DNA of 64,000 bases from Hymenopellis radicata (GCA_015501595.1 JADNRX010000222.1:27939-91938); one strand, 5' to 3'; counted from the stretch's first letter, positions 1-11,272 are shown. Notes: a model not told the origin generated them from the sequence alone. Translations and numbers: made by a program.

Positions 1-650
1 TCTCTGGACTTCTTCTATCGTTTCTTGTTGCCATTGCAGTGGATTGACTGCTCTCGGATGCATTCCGGAGCCGCCTGGTGCTCGTCTTTGCGACGGCACC
101 ATTTCAGCTAGCAATGGATCAGCCATGCATAAGCCCTCGACGACGTGGAACGGCAGAATTCCATGCTCGATGACAAGGTGCATTAAATTTCTTTTCCACA
201 TATGTGTCCTGACGGAGGCTACTAGGGCAACTCGCTCTCCTCGTTCGAAGACACGCTCGCACAGACGTCGCAGCGCGTGCACCAGGCGTTCGGGCTCGAG
301 AACGGCAGGCTGAAGATGGATGCGGCGTCTCCAGCTAGTTCTCCGCAAATATGGTGATCATTAACGACTGCAGTCTTATGGTACGTGTGCTGGTCTTCCA
401 TGTATTGAAAGTGACTTACATTCTCTTACAGCTCTGGGCCGTTGATGACAACGACAAATACAATATGATAGTGACAAGCACGACGACCAGAGTGACTTAC
501 CAACTGACCGCTATCGCCGCCAACGATGCCGACGACAGTCGTATACCCCCTCCTCCCAACCAACCTCCCTCTCATCTCTGCCCACTCCCACTATCCCGAA
601 ACCATGTACAATACATGCATCCCGTGCTATTGCATGGGGTCGCGTGTACG
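1..650. other. No gene resolved; possible decayed exon fragments
   Basis: I find no recognisable domain here. Around 150-345 there is a stretch that would read as a helical, coiled-coil-like peptide on the plus strand if a short GTGCAT...CTAG intron (about 192-239) were removed, but a stop lies just upstream, so at best it is a remnant. The rest shows no convincing coding bias or repeat structure. The missing upstream sequence would be needed to place it. Confidence 0.25.
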
Positions 651-654
651 GCAT

Positions 655-977
655 GAGTAACGGATGTTGTGGGCGTGGAAATGATGCTGAGAGGTACGGG
701 TCGAGGGTAACTCGCGAACCCGCCCTGGCCCGAGGGTGAATACGACGGGTTACCCGCACCCGCCGCACGGGTGCGGGTTATATGCGGGTAAGGGTGCGGG
801 TCCCAACTCAATCACCCGCGGGATACCCGTGCTATTCACTAACTACCGGAACCTGCGCAAGTACTTGAAGAATGCTCCAACCTCAAACCTGCGACTTGCG
901 CGAACCCGGGTCGCGAGTCGCGAGTCGCAGGTTACCTGCGAGTTACCTGCGCTGGCCGAAACTCGTGGCATGCTCTA
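655..977. repeat. GC-rich palindromic element, right end hAT-like
   Basis: This stretch is made of short inverted and direct motifs such as GGGTGCGGGT and ACCCGCACCC, then repeats of CGAGTCG and CAGGTTACCTGCG. It ends with a ...GCATGCTCTA border at 977, exactly where coding similarity to a Gypsy integrase begins. Read outward, that border begins TAGAGCATGC, like the YARNG start of hAT termini. The matching left end was not found in the window, so the element probably starts upstream or is degraded. It takes the place of the integrase His-His half of the zinc domain. Confidence 0.45.
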
Positions 978-1215
978 GTTGGAAACGGATATGAACTGGT
1001 ACATCAAGACTTGTGTTCTCTGTCAGAAGAGGCAGAAGAAGAACATACATATGGAACCAAGGATCACTTCAACCCCAGGGATCTTTGAGAAAGCCTATGT
1101 CGACACCTTCAGAATGCCCAAGTCTACGGGTACGCCTAACAAAGACGGCAAGACCTCTAAGAAGGACTTAGCATCGGAAGAAACAAAATATTCCGGTTAC
1201 AATGCGGTCACACAT
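978..1215 (+). pseudogene. Gypsy G1 integrase, zinc-domain fragment
   Basis: The translation reads ETDMNWYIKTCVLCQKR, which fits the C-x2-C half of the HHCC zinc domain of Ty3/Gypsy integrases. It is followed by AYVDTFRMPKS, which carries the first Asp of the catalytic DDE triad. The frame is open until it meets the E1 element at about 1216, and the integrase resumes at about 6042. The His-His half is absent because a palindromic element abuts it at 977. No upstream gag, protease, RT or RNase H is present in the window. The fragment belongs to element G1, whose 3' LTR is at 32953-34849. Confidence 0.85.
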
Positions 1216-1217
1216 CA

Positions 1218-1560
1218 GGAAAGGCCTATATGCCTTAAGGCATCTTAAGATTCATGTCACTCAGACATCAAACTTTAAGCTCCAAAAAGCTCTTAAAGCT
1301 CTCAAGACATCTTAAAGCTGACGTATCATAGACATAAAACTTAAGACAACAAAAAGCGGCAAAAGGCACCTAAAGGTAACTTAAGACATGCGCTTCGAAG
1401 ACTGCTATCTTTACGCAACTTAAGATGTGAGGCATCAATGCAATCAACTTAAGACATCAAAAGATGTCTTAATGCAACTTCAGACAGCTATAAATGTATC
1501 TACTATCTATCCTCAAGCAGCTGTTCAAGCATCAATCATTGTTAGACAATTGATAACACA
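1218..1560. repeat. E1 left inverted repeat and subterminal CTTAAG array
   Basis: After the 24-bp terminal repeat, the motif (T)CTTAA(A)G recurs many times over about 300 bp on both strands (for example CATCTTAAG, CTCTTAAAG, ACTTAAGAC). Such subterminal repeats are typical of DNA transposons as transposase-binding arrays. That role is inferred from position. Confidence 0.6.
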
Positions 1561-2419
1561 CGCCATTCAAGAATTTCAAGCAGTCTTCATTCATATGTAA
1601 CCTTGTGTTGGAACTATTATAAGCAGTCTAGACTCTCGGCACGTGCTTACTACTGCAGCCTTGCCCGTTATCCCCGGAGAAGGCGACCAACATCGTCAGA
1701 AAGATTCAGTCAGACTCGACGTCTTCGAGCGGATCTGTGCGTTTAGCAACATGCGGAGTCTGATTGGGACTGCCCATCTGTGAATGGTAGGAAGAGAGCG
1801 ATGACTGTGTTGTGAAGTTGTGAATTCAGATAGCAAATGAGGCGCCTCTAAAGATGAAAGAGACTGTAAAACGGGTGCGAGGCGAGCGTGAATGACACCG
1901 ATGTCGAGGTGGATGATGAGCTGGGCGACGATTGGACTGAGACGGACGACGGAGAGCTGGGCGCGCATGCGCGTCTGGTTGCGAATCTGGAAGAAAAGAT
2001 GGAAAAACTCGCCGGCGTCAGGATTAAGAGGATCTGTAGAGGAAGCGACAGATTCTGGTGGAGATGGGGAGAACACGCGGCGGAATGGGCATGGAAAAAA
2101 GGAACATATGTCTTCTTTGAGGGACCTGGGGGCATTATTTCTGGCGAAGATGGTAGTGCGGCAGAAGACGTGACGGGGGGGCCGAGTTGCGGGCAACTTG
2201 CGTCTTTGAAGTGGCGCATGGCGGCCGCACTGTCAGGCGTTGTACCAAGGCACTGAAAACGGTGTTAGATAGCCTAGAGACAGCAGGTTAGCCCGGAATG
2301 CAAATGAAATCGATAATAAACACACACCCTGTTGAACTCGGCACGTCTGTGACGCCCGCCACCCCGAATCCTTGTCCCAGACGTGTCGTAGCGCCGTTTC
2401 AGACTAAACAGTGCCCTTG

Positions 2420-3917
2420 ACATCAACTGTGCGCGTGGACGCCGCCGTGTTGAAATAATTTGCTGCCCATCGTCTCTGGGGCTTACGCGGCCATCCGTCC
2501 CAAAGTCGGCTCATCTTCTGCGGGTGGAAGTCCAAAGCGTAGGGAGAAGAGCAGAGATGACGCAGCTGAGCGCTGTATTCGTGAGGCATATTTACAGGGG
2601 AGGGGAGACGCATGCTACCCACGTTGGTGGGGCTTACGTGTCGTCGACGATGCCACGTCACTGTCGTTGAAGCCGCCGCTGCCATCTGGAAATGCTGGCA
2701 TGAATAGAATGAAACAAAGAAAAAAGAAAAATACGGACTGCGCGCTGCCTGACCTCGCCAGCAGAAGCATCATTTCCAGACTCTCCCAGCCAGGACGCTG
2801 TCACTGTTGTGAGACCGCCGCCGTCGCCGTCCCTCGTTGACCTGTACGCGTCCCGCGGGGCCGCCGGGGCTCTTCAAGCCCGCAAACAATCTGTTCCCAT
2901 CTAGTCGGTGCTAAGTAAGAGGGAGACGACGCAAAGTCGGTCTCCGTGATCACGGGCGACGACGCAAAGTCGGTCGCTTGTATCGCACATGGCGCCGTAT
3001 CATCGTCGTAGGTTGTCCTGAAGATAGTCGGTATCTATGGTGGTGGTGAGAGGGAGAGATCGAATCCGAGCACTGCCCGGATTCGCGGTCCGAATCGCCA
3101 CCACTAAATCTGGTGGATGTTTGACGACGATGGCAGCTGAACAAGTCGTCGGGGTGCCCTGGAAACTTGCGAGAGGAGTCTGGTAGTAGATACTGAGGAG
3201 ATTCAACTGAAAAAACGAGTCAGAAATGCACAAGTCAAAACGAGAGAAACTTACGGGACAGAGATTCGTCGACGTTGTCCTCTGAAAATGGAGGAAAAAA
3301 TATGAGCGCGGCGCAGTCTCCTTCTCTCGTGGTTGACGCTGCCCGTACGCTGCCATGCGTCCTAGAGTCGGCTCAATTGGATCAGAGGGAGACGACGCAA
3401 AGTCGGTCTCCTACCATAGGCGACGACTCAAGGTCGATCTCCTTGCCCACAGGCGACGACTCCAAGTCGGTCGCTGGACGTGCAGGCCTTCGACGTCGCT
3501 GTCCCTCTTGATGACTCCATATTCTAATGATCTGCTGCCCGTCGTCTGGGGCTTACGCGGAGGTTATCAAATTCGATGTTGCAGGGGTCCAGGGCGCAAG
3601 AAGAAGTGCACAGACGGTGCCAGACCGTCGTTAAAGGATGGTGGGGTGGGAGAGCGTGGAAATGGGTTGATGATGGTGGTCGGAGGAGAGTTAACGATTC
3701 CCAACAACGTTCGATCACCGTCCGGAACGTTCGGATCGGACATCCGATCATGAACAGAATGAGCTCGTCGACGCTCGGGACAGCGACGACGGGCTCGGAC
3801 TCGTGATTTAAGTATCGGGATTCCATGCAGTATAGTTGTATTATATGTAGCAATAAAATTTCTGCTAATACTACTGGATGCAAACAAGTAATTAACCTTA
3901 CGTAGATAGTATCCCAT
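2420..3917 (-). pseudogene. E1 minus-strand repeat-exon gene (degenerate)
   Basis: The reading starts ATGGGATAC at 3917. A short intron follows, beginning GTAAGGTTAATTAC and ending AGTATTAGCAG, and the next frame contains SEPVVAVPSVDELIL. E2 has the same start, intron position and SEP-VAVPSVDEL core at 38228. A second intron at about 3208-3254 (GTAAGTTTC...GACTCGTTTTTTCAG) shares its tail with an E2 intron. The downstream part holds a repeated acidic motif, (I/T)D(L/F)(E/A)SSP, at about 2925-2995 and 3375-3480, partly in a shifted frame. I do not recognise the protein. It could be an element-encoded protein or captured host sequence. Exon borders are approximate. Confidence 0.45.
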
Positions 3918-4931
3918 TACATGGGCTAGACATCGCGCGTTACAGTGCCATCAGCCTCTCCAGCAGCTCTAATTTTATTGGCATGCATTGTTCATACATA
4001 AAGCTAAATATCACAGGTGGAATCAAGGCAGAAACCTTGTTCTACGTATGTTCTTTACTATGAGTCCAAACACTCAGTATTCCGATCGTTCTCTTTCTGC
4101 TACGACCACCTCCACAACGCACTCCGCCGCCGTGCAGTCCATCACGAACGTCAAACTCGGAACGACACCGCCTGCAGACCTGTCCTTCTCCCTCCGTCTC
4201 ATTCTCTTACCTTTGGATCCCGGACTCGACGGCTTCCAACAGCCATGTATGACTTTGGGATTCATGGCCCGCGGCTGTAAGCCCTCCATCGACGAGGCTT
4301 CCACTGCTCTAAGCCCTCAATTTGAGGCATCCGACATCTGGCAGAATCCTAAGCCCGGAAATATGGAGAGGCACGATTGGATTGGAGGCGCCGCGTTGTC
4401 TGCTGGCAACGCGGCGCCGTTTGGTGCGTTATATTTCTCGCAATTTTGTTTTCTATTTCTTTGATGCCGACGGCGTCACGAATGCCGTCGACATCGATTT
4501 ACCCATTCACGCCAGCTAAAGGCAGGCTGTGCCTCCGCGCCCTTTCCATTCCCGTTGCTCAGTCCATTCCCCAGAAATTCTTCGAAGTCCACTTGCCGCC
4601 GGCACATGAGGCCACGTCAGCCTCACGTGACGGCTGGTTTAAATTCCGATCGGGACACAAAGTCGACTTGTCCTCTTACCACCACCCACTTCAATACTCT
4701 CCTTTCGGTTGACGAGCACCGCTGCTATGCGCACGGTGTTACGACTTCGACGTTGCCTTGCGCACGTCGTCCACTGTGACGCTGCCTTGTGCAGGTCATC
4801 TTGTCGTTGTGGGTCGTCCTCGAAGGTGTGTAGTCTGTTTTATTCCCTTTACGTCTGCTGACCCTGTCACTGGCAGCTTGACAATGCTCGAGGACCCGAA
4901 CGACGATGCCGACACTCAAGAACACCGACGA

Positions 4932-5400
4932 TGCTTGAAGACAAGGATGGCGCTCAAGCCCTCAAGGATAACGACGATCTATGCGGACGAGCATACCGGC
5001 TTTGAGGACAAGCATGCCGATGTCGAGGACAGGCAAGCCGCCTAACAAGCCCACCTACTACGAGGACGAGCCCACCTACTACGAGGACGAGGACACTGTC
5101 TACGAGGACGAGGACACTGTCTACGAGGACGAGGACACTGTCTACGAGGACGAGGACACCGACTACATGGACGAGGACATCAGCTATGAGTACGAGGACA
5201 CCGACTGCGAGTACGAGGACACCGACTGCAAGGACACCCACTCCTAGGACACTGACACCGACTACAACGACACCGACTACAATGACGAGGTCACCAACTC
5301 CGAGGACACTGACACCGACTCCGAGGACGAGGTCACTGGCTACGATGATGCTGACTACGATGACAAGGACACCAACTACAAGGATGAAGATGCCACTATG
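4932..5400 (+). CDS. E1 acidic repeat protein (YEDEDTV repeats)
   Basis: An open frame reads through a 21-bp minisatellite encoding YEDEDTV, with several near-exact units between about 5050 and 5165, flanked by less regular YEDE and DTD units. The stop is at about 5247, and similar GACACCGACTAC repeats run on to about 5400 in another frame. There is no recognised domain. A TATA-like TTTAAA at about 4638 lies upstream. E2 has a comparable acidic, GACGAC/GATGAC-rich tract at the same place (about 39330-39870). Either a low-complexity acidic protein or simple repeat expansion would explain it. Confidence 0.4.
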
Positions 5401-5639
5401 AGGACTAGGATGTCAACTACAACCCCAACTGCCAATAATAGCTATCTATATATCATGTTTGTACATAGCTATCATAGCATACGTCTGTTGTGTATTCTTT
5501 GTTTAATGCATTTTTTTTAACCTCTTTTGTATGATTCGGATTGAATTTTGATCTTGGAGTTGCTAACTTCAGCAAGCTTTATGATGGCTTTCAGAGTAAC
5601 TTTTGGTGTCTTTTGAAGCATTGTAAAGTTCTCTGAGGA

Positions 5640-6039
5640 TAAGGTTCTTCAATACATCTGCTTTATGCAGCCTGTGGGAAGCTTTTTAAGAGCTTTTTAA
5701 GTATTCGAAAGATGTACTATAGACATCTAAGGATAAGGTTCACAGAGACATGTGCTTTATGCCAACTTTTGAGAGCTTTTTAAGTGCCTTTTAAGTACCT
5801 GAAAGACGTCCGATAGGCATCTAAGGATAAGGTTTACAGAGACATGTACTTTAAGTCAACTTTAGATGGCCTTTTAAGAGCTTTTAGGATGCCTTAGAGT
5901 GTCTTAAGATGCTTTAAAGTACACGTCTCCGTGAACCTTTGTTTAAAGCGTCTTATTAGCTTACTTGTCTTTATTATCTTTTCATGTCTTAAGATGCTTT
6001 AAGTTGCTTAAAGTCGCCTTAAGGCATATAGGCCTTTCC
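5640..6039. repeat. E1 right subterminal array and inverted repeat
   Basis: Mirror image of the left end: repeated AGCTTTTTAAG, GTCTTAAGATG and CTTTAAGT motifs, plus three spaced copies of a GATAAGGTT(C/T)-containing unit (about 5638, 5732 and 5826), leading into the perfect 24-bp terminal inverted repeat at 6016-6039. Confidence 0.6.
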
Positions 6040-6041
6040 AG

Positions 6042-6994
6042 ATGCAGTAGCAAGGTGTGGACTTTCGGGATGGCCTGAAGCCCGAGCCTTGAAGGAAGAA
6101 ACAGCCGAAACCTTAGGGGACTGGTTGTTCGAAGAAGTGTTATCCCGATGGGGTTGCATTCGAGAGATTGTGACTGACAACGGGCCCTCTATCAAGAAAG
6201 CTATGCGATACGTAGAACAGAAGTATGGCATAACGGGAATCCTCATCTCACCGTACAACAAACAAGCTAACGGCAAAGTTGAAAGAGGACACTGGGATAT
6301 TCGCCAGTCACTCTTCAAGGTGTGTAAAGGAGACCCATCGGTATGGCCAGCGTACTTGCATGAAGTGTTATGGGCAGAGAGGATCACGGTTAAGTGTGGA
6401 CTAGGTTGTTCACCCTTTTATGCGGTAACCGGGAGCGATCCTATCCTCCCGTTAGACTACATGGAAGTAACGTGGTTAGTAGATGCACCAGACAAAATCA
6501 TGTCGCACTCAGACCTTGTTGCATATAGAGCACGCCTCATTGCGAAGCATGCACTGGACGTAGCAAGCATGAAGAAAAGAGTCACGGCTGCTAAGCGAAA
6601 AGCTGCTGAGCGCTTCATGGAACAGTTCAAAAACACTATGCCAAACTGGCAGTTCAAGACAGGTGAACTAGTGTTAGTACGAAACACTAGGATCGAAGAT
6701 GAATTGAACTCAAAGTTCAAGGAAAGATTCATGGGACCCTACGTGGTAGTTACCAGAACGACTGCTGGGAACTATGTGTTATGCGAGTTGAATGGGGAAC
6801 TCATAGATGGGAAGATTGCGGGATTCCGTGTCTTACCCTTCTACTCGAGAAGAGACCCTATCGACTTAGGCAAACAGTTTCACAGGAGGTTACACGCTAT
6901 TAAGGATAGTGTAAGTAAAGTCTACGATAAAGTAGCCAAGACAGCACTGTGGATCTTGAGTCACGCTAACAGGCGGGGACGAAGAACACAGTAG
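6042..6994 (+). pseudogene. Gypsy G1 integrase core and C-terminal domain
   Basis: Resumes after E1 with VARCGLSGWPEARAL, then VTDNGPS (second catalytic Asp) and NKQANGKVERGH (catalytic Glu), the canonical Ty3/Gypsy integrase core. A chromodomain-like or GPY/F region follows: GELVLVRNTRIEDELNSKF, GPYVVV and LCELNGELIDGKIAGFRVLPFYSR. Together with 978-1215 this is one integrase broken by E1. The frame stops at TAG (6992-6994). An acidic tail (DFPFEQDKTEDGADAM) continues in another frame to about 7111, suggesting further frameshift decay or a read-through extension. Only the pol 3' end is in the window. Confidence 0.9.
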
Positions 6995-7364
6995 CAAGAA
7001 AACGCAGGTTTAAAGAACTACGGGGATGTTCAGGGGAATAAAAGACTTCCCGTCTAGACAAGACTTCCCGTTTGAACAAGATAAGACTGAAGATGGCGCG
7101 GACGCCATGTAAAGAAAAAGAAAGGAGAGGGATACGACAGTATTCACCCAAAAAGTAACAAGAATTTTCAAAATTTGAGATTCATGTGAGATGCAGGAGG
7201 CCAGTGGAAACCCGAAAAGCCTCGGGAAGTACATGGGAAGAAAAGTTAACGGTCGCCAGAACCCCGAAGAAGTCTGGTGACCCTAGTTACCCGATCAAGG
7301 AAGCGTGGCGTTAAGCTTCGAAAACCACATATAGGAGCGCGGATCCGGAATGCACCGGGAGACA

Positions 7365-7372
7365 TATATAAT
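7365..7372 (+). promoter_or_regulatory. TATA box before G1 sense accessory gene A
   Basis: TATATAAT lies about 63 bp before the ATG at 7435, in a 320-bp non-coding gap after the pol stop. Spacing and sequence fit a polymerase II core promoter, so accessory gene A may have its own internal promoter rather than relying on the LTR. Confidence 0.5.
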
Positions 7373-7434
7373 AGAGGTGCTATACACAGGGCGGGACAGA
7401 AAATTCCCCACCTAGCAACCGAGTCGCCCACAAG

Positions 7435-9307
7435 ATGCAGAACAACTCACGCCAGCCTACAAGCGAACAAGCTGAAGACTTCCTATACGTCGGTCAAGAC
7501 TCTGTTCCCGAAGAAGTATACTGGCTTCTGAACGAGCAGCTGGCTGAGGATTTAGTCACAGATCCCTTCCTCACCATAGAACGCATGCTAGAGCCGGATT
7601 CTCGCACACCCCTACAGGATAGTGTCTTAAAGGCGGTAGCCCAGCACATATCGCTTAACCCAGAGGAACTAGAGACGTTTGCAACGACATTACACTGGAT
7701 TGACGCGATCTTCTTCACGCAGGTGATGAACTTTTCCGAGTGGTCGCCGCCACCTACTCCAGAAGAAGATGCGCAGATGGGTGAGCCCTCGGGGAGCCCG
7801 AAGGAACCCGAACGCGAACCCGAGCCAGCCGCGACCCATCCCCTTCCAATCCTCTTCCTCAGCCTACTGTGGGTTTAACCCCTGTAGTGCTAATCACGCA
7901 GTCGGGGAGCTCTAGTTCTCGACGAGTACCCAGACCTGCGTCAAGATCCCCCTCACCAGTAGCTGGACCTTCGGGTTTGCAACCCCCCGTGCGCGCACCC
8001 GAACGCGACGCTCGCCAAAAGACTCTCGAGTGCGTTTGGTAGACGAAAGGATGGCGTATATCAATGGCAGCGATGAAGACCACCCGTGCTGTTGCTTTAG
8101 ACTGCAATTCGGCGAGATACTCCTCCTAGTCGAATCTCCCGGGTCGCTCTACACCTTGCTCGACTACCAACGAAGACCCTTAGTGGGGAACAAACACGTC
8201 GATGACTTCGTCAAGTTGTTCCAAGCGCACGTCTTGCGAAATAGAACGCCAAGCCATCGCAGCAACTTATCAACTGGCCTTAACCTTGTAGACGAAGCCT
8301 TGTCATTGGCACAAGGAAGTCTACACCCTAATGGCCCAGACAAGGCGGTAAGACTTTGACTTAGCGAAGAAACCCGACATTAACGAAGAGTCTAGCATCA
8401 AGAGTATGACCCCACTAATGTAGAGGTGGACATATTCGACGATGAAGACTTCATGGAGGTAGACGAGCCGGTACGAGACGAATCTCCCGACGAGTCAGAA
8501 CCCCCTCCGCCGACTAAGTCTTCAAAAGACAAAGGCAAAGGTCGCGCCACAGAGGCCAACAAGAAGGACAAGTCGAAGGCGACGAAGTCCAAGACCAAGA
8601 AGCGTCCTCGGGTTACGGGAAGTGAAAGCGAACCCGGAACGGCCACTTCTGCCAAGGGTAAAGCTGGAGCTCGACCACCGGCCAAGAAACAGAAGCAACG
8701 AGAAACCTCCCCAGAAACTTCGGACGCATCCCGGGTTAGGAAAAAGAACCCGCGTCGACCTCTTGTCGCTGGCAACAACAGCACAGGAGTTCACCGTTGG
8801 ATTAGCGGCACTTGCAGACCCTGCGAACGCAAGCAGAAGAAGTGTGTCTTCGGGTTCTACAAGGGTATCGAGGGACACCGACGTTTTTCCTGCGACGAGT
8901 GCATAGATCGAAAGATCAAGTGTGTCAAGAACCCATTGGCACAAGGACAAGTCGGGTTCTTACCCCCCGACCAAGACAAGTTCTTACCAGGAGAGCACGA
9001 GTTCTTAGGTTGTGGAAACGAAGGAGTACCCCGCTCGGGTGATCATATTCCTCAGGCCGAGTACCTATCGACACCGGCGGGGACAACTCGAATCCCAGGC
9101 GCAGCTACCGTCCTCCAACTCAGTCAAGCCAAGATTGAAGAGTTGGAACGAGAGGTAAAGAAGCTGAAGAAGCAGTTCAAGAAACGCGTCGGAAAGTTGG
9201 AGTTGCGCGTACAGGACTTAGAAGATGAAAAAGCAGACAAGGGCAAGAAGAAGCCCAAGAAGGACGACAAGGGCAAAGGCAAGGCCCCAGACCAAGACAA
9301 CCCGTAG
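7435..9307 (+). pseudogene. G1 sense accessory gene A (Cys-cluster, coiled coil), frameshifted
   Basis: Three collinear frames (7435-7878, 8030-8359 with its shifted continuation, 8426-9307) look like one protein of about 600 residues broken by several frameshifts. The N-terminal part is helical and acidic, ending PPPTPEED. The middle has a helix (QAIAATYQLALTLVDEALSL). The C-terminal part has a Lys-rich stretch, two C-x2-C-x6-C half clusters (CRPCERKQKKC and CDECIDRKIKC), a coiled coil (KIEELEREVKKLKKQFKK) and a basic tail. The paired clusters resemble Zn2Cys6-type zinc binding, so nucleic-acid binding is plausible but unproven. It lies between pol and the 3' LTR and seems to be an accessory gene of this Gypsy family. 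Confidence 0.6.
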
Positions 9308-9728
9308 AGGGACGTTTGTACATTAGCTTGAGGACTTGTACGGACTTCTTTACATGTACTTAGAACTCGCGAAGTAAACAGAAGCCAATGTAACTTATTA
9401 AAACCACGATTGGTGTGAATAAGCTTGGTTTAGCTTTAGATAGAATGCGGGTTCTAACCTGGGAACTTCGGTTACCCAGTATTGACCCATACGACTTGGG
9501 AACTCAGACAAGGGACCCGTAACAAGGTTCAATAAGAAACGTAGTAGCTTCGGGAAAACGAAACCTTCCCGACTAGTACGCGTAACATTAGGATATAAAA
9601 ATAGAACCGCAGATCCTGATAGATCAAGAAAAGAAGTAGATTCGCAGCATGTGAAAAGAAGTCACGGGACGGCGTCTTGGAATCCGTTTAAAGTCCTCAG
9701 GGATTCACAGCCAAAAATATCGGCCCCA
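9308..9728. other. Spacer between G1 accessory genes A and B
   Basis: No open frame of note. A TATAAAA at 9594-9600 (annotated separately) suggests the second accessory gene has its own promoter. Confidence 0.5.
9594..9600 (+). promoter_or_regulatory. TATA box before accessory gene B
   Basis: TATAAAA sits about 130 bp before the ATG at 9729 and about 390 bp before the long open frame. It is the only good TATA match in the spacer. Confidence 0.4.
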
Positions 9729-11212
9729 TGATGTCTCTTCACCCCAAAGTGCTAGAACGCCAGAAGAAGACCTCGAGAACCGCTGCGGAAAGACGTTCCC
9801 CAGTGGCCGCCCCCAGAAACCCTTCGCATACCTCAGTCAAGGGGATCGGGTCAGGGAAGAGGACTTCTACCCGTTCACCGCTTCGCAAGCCAGGGAAGTC
9901 TATATGAATCCCGACACTATCCGAGCTTGGGATAACGGCACAGGTCAACAGGGGCGTATTCTGGACTTTGCGTTTCTCCAAGCACTGTGGCGCCGTTCCT
10001 CTCTCCTAAATTCCCCAACGTCCAGTACTGGTTAGATTGGGTCATGGTCAAGGCCTACAATGCCATGTCGGCAGCCGACAAACTGGATAGAAAAGAACTG
10101 GTACCAGGAGACGACGAACCACCCGACTTCCAGTACTTCGGATACCTCTACTTCGAGCAGTCTTGCTGCGCGTACTCGTTCACCGATGAACAAGCCACCC
10201 GCTTCGCAAAAAGCCCACTGCGACTGTTGGAACAGCACGTAGCGGGGAAGTGTCCGGGTATCTTGTCGCAAGCAGTGACTTTGCTCACTCAAACCGGGGC
10301 CCGTCAAGTCGACCAGTTTGACTCCCCTCTGCATTGGTTGGACTATTACTTGGCTAAGGCCGTAGTATTAGTGCACCCAGAGCTAGAGGTAAGTCAACTT
10401 TCAGCAGGGCATGCTAGTCCAAAGCTCAAGGATACTGGCAAGGGTAACAACACGTCGGAAGATATCGATGTAAACATGGAAGCACCCGACTTCAACGAAG
10501 AAGAGGGTGATGCCGTTCAATCCGCTCTTCCTTCCCCAGTCCTACGTTCCCCTTCCCTTCGGGTTACGTCCCCTGCACCCGATTCCCCCTCCCCTCCCAA
10601 ACCAGAACGCTCAGAGCCGTCAAAACCCCTGACAATGGGTCTCTACGAGTGGTTCGCCAGAGACAGGTCGATGGAGACTGACTCTCCAGACACAAGAGAC
10701 GCCAAGGTCGGGACCGACGACCTACCCCGCGAACTCCCCGAAGAGCAGATAGAGCGACTTGAAGAGCACAACGTGCTCTTCTGCAAGCGAAACGCTGATC
10801 TCCTTCAAGAGAACACTCGTCTCGCTCGGGAAAATGCTCGTCTCGCGACCTTGGCTACGGTTCAGACAAAACAGATGGCGCTTACAAGTCAACTTCTCAA
10901 AGTCCAGCGCGAGCAAAGCCTATTAGTTGGAACTGCTTTTCACGCCCAGCGCGACACGCAGCATCAAGCCGCAGAAGCACAACGCGACTTTCTGAAGCAA
11001 GTCGCTGAAGCCCACCAAGAATTGGCAAAGCAGGCGTTAGCAAATCAGCAGACGTGTCTTGACCACTTCAAACGGGACGTCAGGTCATCGGAAGTGACGA
11101 AGCGGGAACTTCTTCAAGAAGTACAGACCACCATGAGCAGCATGATGGATGTGGGCACGGTGGAGCTTCGTGATTACATGGAGACTCTGGAGGAGCACCT
11201 GTGGTTGCAGTA
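9729..11212 (+). pseudogene. G1 sense accessory gene B (coiled-coil protein)
   Basis: The long frame from about 9987 to 11212 has no ATG at its start. A convincing upstream part (DFYPFTASQAREVYMNPDTIR, GRILDFAFLQ) is in another frame, so a frameshift near 9980 is likely. The N-terminal half (FPNVQYWLDWVMVKAYNAM, SPLHWLDYYLAKAVVLVHPE) resembles in layout the FATTLHWIDAIFFTQ segment of accessory gene A, so the two may be paralogous. A Pro/Ser linker follows, then about 150 residues of coiled coil rich in Leu, Gln and Glu. The TAA stop directly precedes the KDZ1 target duplication. An acidic frame resuming at 29110 may once have been its continuation. Confidence 0.55.
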
Positions 11213-11220
11213 AATTGCCT
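11213..11220. repeat. Left target-site duplication of KDZ1
   Basis: AATTGCCT is repeated exactly at 29108-29115, directly outside the right end of KDZ1. Eight-base duplications fit Zisupton/KDZ transposition. Confidence 0.8.
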
Positions 11221-11229
11221 ATTTCATGA

Positions 11230-11272
11230 CAGTGGTCACAAAAAATGCATTCATTTCCATTATAGTGGTCAT
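11230..11272 (+). repeat. KDZ1 left terminal inverted repeat
   Basis: About 43 bp matching the reverse complement of 29057-29099 with a few mismatches after the first CAGTGGTCA. The octamer AGTGGTCA occurs twice within the repeat, which may mark paired transposase contacts (inference). Confidence 0.85.

Larger units (their letters stand above)
1218..6039. mobile_element. E1 transposable element, unassigned family
   Basis: A 4.8 kb insertion splits the G1 integrase gene. Its ends are perfect 24-bp inverted repeats (1218-1241 and 6016-6039), beginning GGAAAGGCCTATATGCC. Both flanks inside the ends are rich in CTTAAG/TCTTAA motifs. It contains a minus-strand intron-bearing gene (start about 3917) and a plus-strand acidic repeat gene (about 4932-5400). 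Element E2 (36407-40324) shares the terminal motif, the CTTAAG-rich subterminal style and several hundred bases around 3720-3960. No transposase is recognised in E1. A target-site duplication could not be settled: the flanks are ...CACATCA and AGATGCA... . The superfamily is unknown. Confidence 0.8.

Noticed and set aside
4954..5241. Minus-strand Val/Leu-rich frame opposite the E1 acidic repeats, as a membrane protein.
   Set aside because: It is the mirror reading of the YEDEDTV minisatellite and has no independent support.
1210..6050. Target-site duplication of E1 using ATGC-GT words on both sides (AATGCGGTCA and GATGCAGTAG).
   Set aside because: The words do not abut the inverted repeats and match imperfectly; both encode part of the same integrase region, so the resemblance may be chance.
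8426..9307. Zn2Cys6 transcription factor.
   Set aside because: Two separated C-x2-C-x6-C halves lie about 20 residues apart without the usual linker and dimer region in order; only zinc binding is suggested.
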